A stretch of DNA of 13,162 nt from contig WFRA01000074.1 of NCBI GenBank assembly GCA_015486775.1, positions 1 to 13,162 of the forward strand, read 5' to 3'. The DNA comes from Kiritimatiellales bacterium. GTDB taxonomy: Bacteria; Verrucomicrobiota; Kiritimatiellia; Kiritimatiellales; Pontiellaceae. Below, one piece after another: positions 12,817 through 13,162 of this stretch. The notes beneath the pieces were generated by a model that was given only the letters and a program-made list of their open reading frames with translations, searched no databases and had not been told where the DNA came from. The number at the start of each line of letters is the position of its first letter. The first letter of the stretch is position 1. Made by a program: the position numbers and the translations under genes.

Positions 12817-13152
12817 TTAATATCTTTCTACAGGGTTTTCACAGCAATTGCAAATGCAGTTGAGCAGGGCGACCGGGCGGTTGTCGGCCACCGAATACCA
12901 AACCGCCTTGCCGCGCCGCTCCGCAACCAGCAACCCCGCCCGCCGCATCTGGTTGAGGTGCTGCGAAGTCGCCGACTGCGCCAGTCCCAGATATTCCGAA
13001 ATCCCGCCCACCGGCAGCTCGTCCGCCGTGTGGAGCAAATCGACGATCTTCAGCCGCACCGGGTGCGCCAGCTGCCGCAGCATCTCCGCCGCATGGGCCA
13101 CCGCCTCCGGTGCCATCTTTTCCAGCGAACAGTCGCGTCCTTCCATTTTCAT
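12817..13152 (-). CDS. ArsR/SmtB-family transcriptional regulator with a Cys-rich tail
   Basis: This 111-residue winged-helix repressor begins its DNA-binding core at AEMLRQLAHPVRLKIVDLL. It continues with recognition-helix segment GLAQSATSQHLNQMRRAGLL and ends with the wing ERRGKAVWYSVAD. The last 15 residues hold Cys99, Cys101, Cys103 and Cys104 (NCICNCCE). Another Cys is at position 8 near the N-terminus. In this family such Cys sets bind metals or sense thiol oxidation or polysulfide, and loss of DNA binding turns on the downstream genes. The usual alpha-3 metal motif ELCVCDL is absent. It ends 12 nt before the MMPL start, so it is the first visible gene of that operon and probably its autoregulator. 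The promoter lies beyond the right edge. ATG at 13152 or the ATG two codons later (13146) are equally possible, and no ribosome site is visible in the few remaining bases. Confidence 0.9.
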   Translation of the reverse strand: MKMEGRDCSLEKMAPEAVAHAAEMLRQLAHPVRLKIVDLLHTADELPVGGISEYLGLAQSATSQHLNQMRRAGLLVAERRGKAVWYSVADNRPVALLNCICNCCENPVERY

Positions 13153-13162
13153 GCCGCAAACG

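Noticed and set aside
1..13162. CRISPR array, tRNA or rRNA genes
   Set aside because: No regularly spaced direct repeats, and no tRNA- or rRNA-like sequence was seen on either strand. The TTCCA motif is irregularly spaced with no uniform spacers.

Overview
The window is about 13 kb of GC-rich DNA from a Gram-negative bacterium. The evidence for an outer membrane is a lipobox protein, an outer-membrane beta-barrel with a terminal Phe, and a LolA-like periplasmic protein. No ribosomal or other taxonomic marker is present. A dispersed palindrome, TTCCA-N5-TGGAA, and the overall gene style make me think of the PVC superphylum (Kiritimatiellota-like), but this is a low-confidence inference.

Layout, left to right. 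Positions 1-209 hold what looks like the 5' end of a group II intron on the minus strand. It starts just after a strong intrinsic terminator (214-240), which ends the minus-strand pair trxB - acyl-CoA dehydrogenase (2398 down to 266). Next, also on the minus strand, come bioB (5521-4568) and, 2 nt downstream, a large ankyrin-repeat lipoprotein (4565-2571) with an internal 37-codon duplication. A HAD-family phosphatase (5659-6267) is the only plus-strand gene. It diverges from bioB across a 137-bp gap that carries three copies of the palindrome.

From 13152 down to 6264 the minus strand carries a probable envelope-transport operon: an ArsR-type regulator with a Cys-rich tail, a 930-residue MMPL/RND transporter, a LolA-like periplasmic protein and an outer-membrane beta-barrel. 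Between the LolA-like gene and the barrel gene sits a complete three-gene hipB-hipS-hipT toxin-antitoxin module with its own promoter. An operator-like repeat lies between the -35 and -10 elements of that promoter. The kinase has intact catalytic motifs, but Ala and Pro occupy the two loop positions that are autophosphorylated Ser in E. coli HipT.

The strongest unexplained signal is the palindrome itself: seven perfect 15-bp copies and six with one mismatch. About 0.01 perfect copy would be expected by chance in a window this size. Copies lie in intergenic DNA and inside genes, and most genic copies read in one frame as Phe-Gln-x-Leu-Glu. It behaves like a genome-wide DNA signal or mobile mini-element and not like a single regulator's operator.
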